A DNA stretch of 15,036 nucleotides from contig CAJBPJ010000238.1 of the NCBI GenBank assembly GCA_903957465.1, positions 1-15,036 of the forward strand, read 5' to 3'. The stretch is from an uncultured Opitutia bacterium (lineage in GTDB: Bacteria; Verrucomicrobiota; Verrucomicrobiia; Opitutales; UBA953). Position numbers and translations under genes: made by a program. The notes beneath the pieces are model-generated. The model searched no databases. It had not been told where the DNA came from and worked only from the letters and a program-made list of their open reading frames with translations. This document shows, piece by piece, positions 14,663-15,036 of this stretch. Position 1 is the stretch's first letter. Each line of letters opens with the position of its first letter.

Positions 14663-15036
14663 GCACACCGCGCGCCTACCGCGAGTTAACAAAGCCACGT
14701 CTTTCCATGCTAGCGGCACTCTCCGCTGTGGCTGGATTCTTTTGTGCACCTCCGAACGAACCTTGGTCAGGGATGACACTGATGGCGCTGTCGATTGGCA
14801 CAGGACTCGCGGCAGGTGCTTGCGGCGCGCTCAATCAATGGATGGAGCGGTTGCCGGATGCACAGATGCAACGAACGGCCTCGCGCCCGCTGCCCACAGG
14901 ACAACTGACGCCGCGGGCGGCACTCATCTTTGGTATCATTCTGCTCATCGGCGGACTTGGCATGATTGCGCGATGGACAAACCCCGTCGCGCTTACACTC
15001 ACCGCTGCAACGGTTCTCTCATACCTTCTTCTCTAC
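14659..15036 (+). CDS. ctaB: Heme O synthase / protoheme IX farnesyltransferase (N-terminal 126 codons, cut by window edge)
   Basis: CtaB adds a farnesyl group to protoheme IX, giving heme O, the substrate of CtaA next door. It is a UbiA-type integral membrane prenyltransferase. The visible part starts MSTPRAYRELTKPRLSMLAA, with TKPR typical of the family, and has hydrophobic helices at about 15-30, 38-58, 86-103 and 109-126. The prenyl-diphosphate motif reads NQWMERLPDAQMQRTASRPL, with Asn59, Asp67 and RTxxRPLP as expected. The first Asp of the usual N-x-x-x-D-x-x-x-D is Glu63. The start codon overlaps the ctaA stop by 4 nt. The rest of the gene lies outside the window. Confidence 0.93.
   Translation, partial: MSTPRAYRELTKPRLSMLAALSAVAGFFCAPPNEPWSGMTLMALSIGTGLAAGACGALNQWMERLPDAQMQRTASRPLPTGQLTPRAALIFGIILLIGGLGMIARWTNPVALTLTAATVLSYLLLY

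Overview
The window holds two divergent gene blocks. About two thirds (1-9780, minus strand) is a fused str/S10/spc ribosomal-protein cluster. In transcription order it reads rpsL, rpsG, fusA, rpsJ, rplC, rplD, rplW, rplB, rpsS, an unrecognised small secreted protein, rplV, rpsC, rplP, rpmC, rpsQ, rplN, rplX and rplE (cut by the window edge). The remaining third (9952-15036, plus strand) is a tightly packed run: a secreted TPR-like protein, a SufE-type sulfur acceptor, a secreted gingipain-like (C25/clan CD) cysteine peptidase homologue, heme A synthase (ctaA) and the start of heme O synthase (ctaB).

The likely source is an aerobic bacterium of the PVC group, most plausibly Verrucomicrobiota. 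Three things point there: fusA is followed directly by rpsJ with no tuf between them, a break falls between rpsJ and rplC (the point where chlamydial genomes split the cluster), and ctaA/ctaB imply an aa3-type terminal oxidase. This is an inference from gene order and protein style, not a database result.

Inside the minus-strand cluster the genes are 5-45 nt apart, with three exceptions: a 140-nt gap between rpsJ and rplC that can form small hairpins, an overlap of one base between rpsS and the extra secreted ORF, and a divergent control region of 171 nt upstream of rpsL. Sixteen of the seventeen recognised translation genes have no usable Shine-Dalgarno motif, and thirteen of the seventeen have C directly before the ATG. 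This suggests leaderless-like or SD-independent initiation.

The plus-strand genes are spaced 8, -4, 9 and -4 nt apart, so they probably form one transcript. ctaA and ctaB together convert protoheme to heme A. SufE belongs to Fe-S cluster assembly. The two exported proteins (TPR and C25-like) have no known link to these pathways and are the least explained genes of the block.

The strongest candidates for something undescribed are the exported beta-rich small protein embedded between rpsS and rplV, the C25-like protein embedded in a heme A operon, and the SD-poor, C(-1)-biased start sites. No RNA genes, mobile elements, CRISPR arrays or large repeats were seen.
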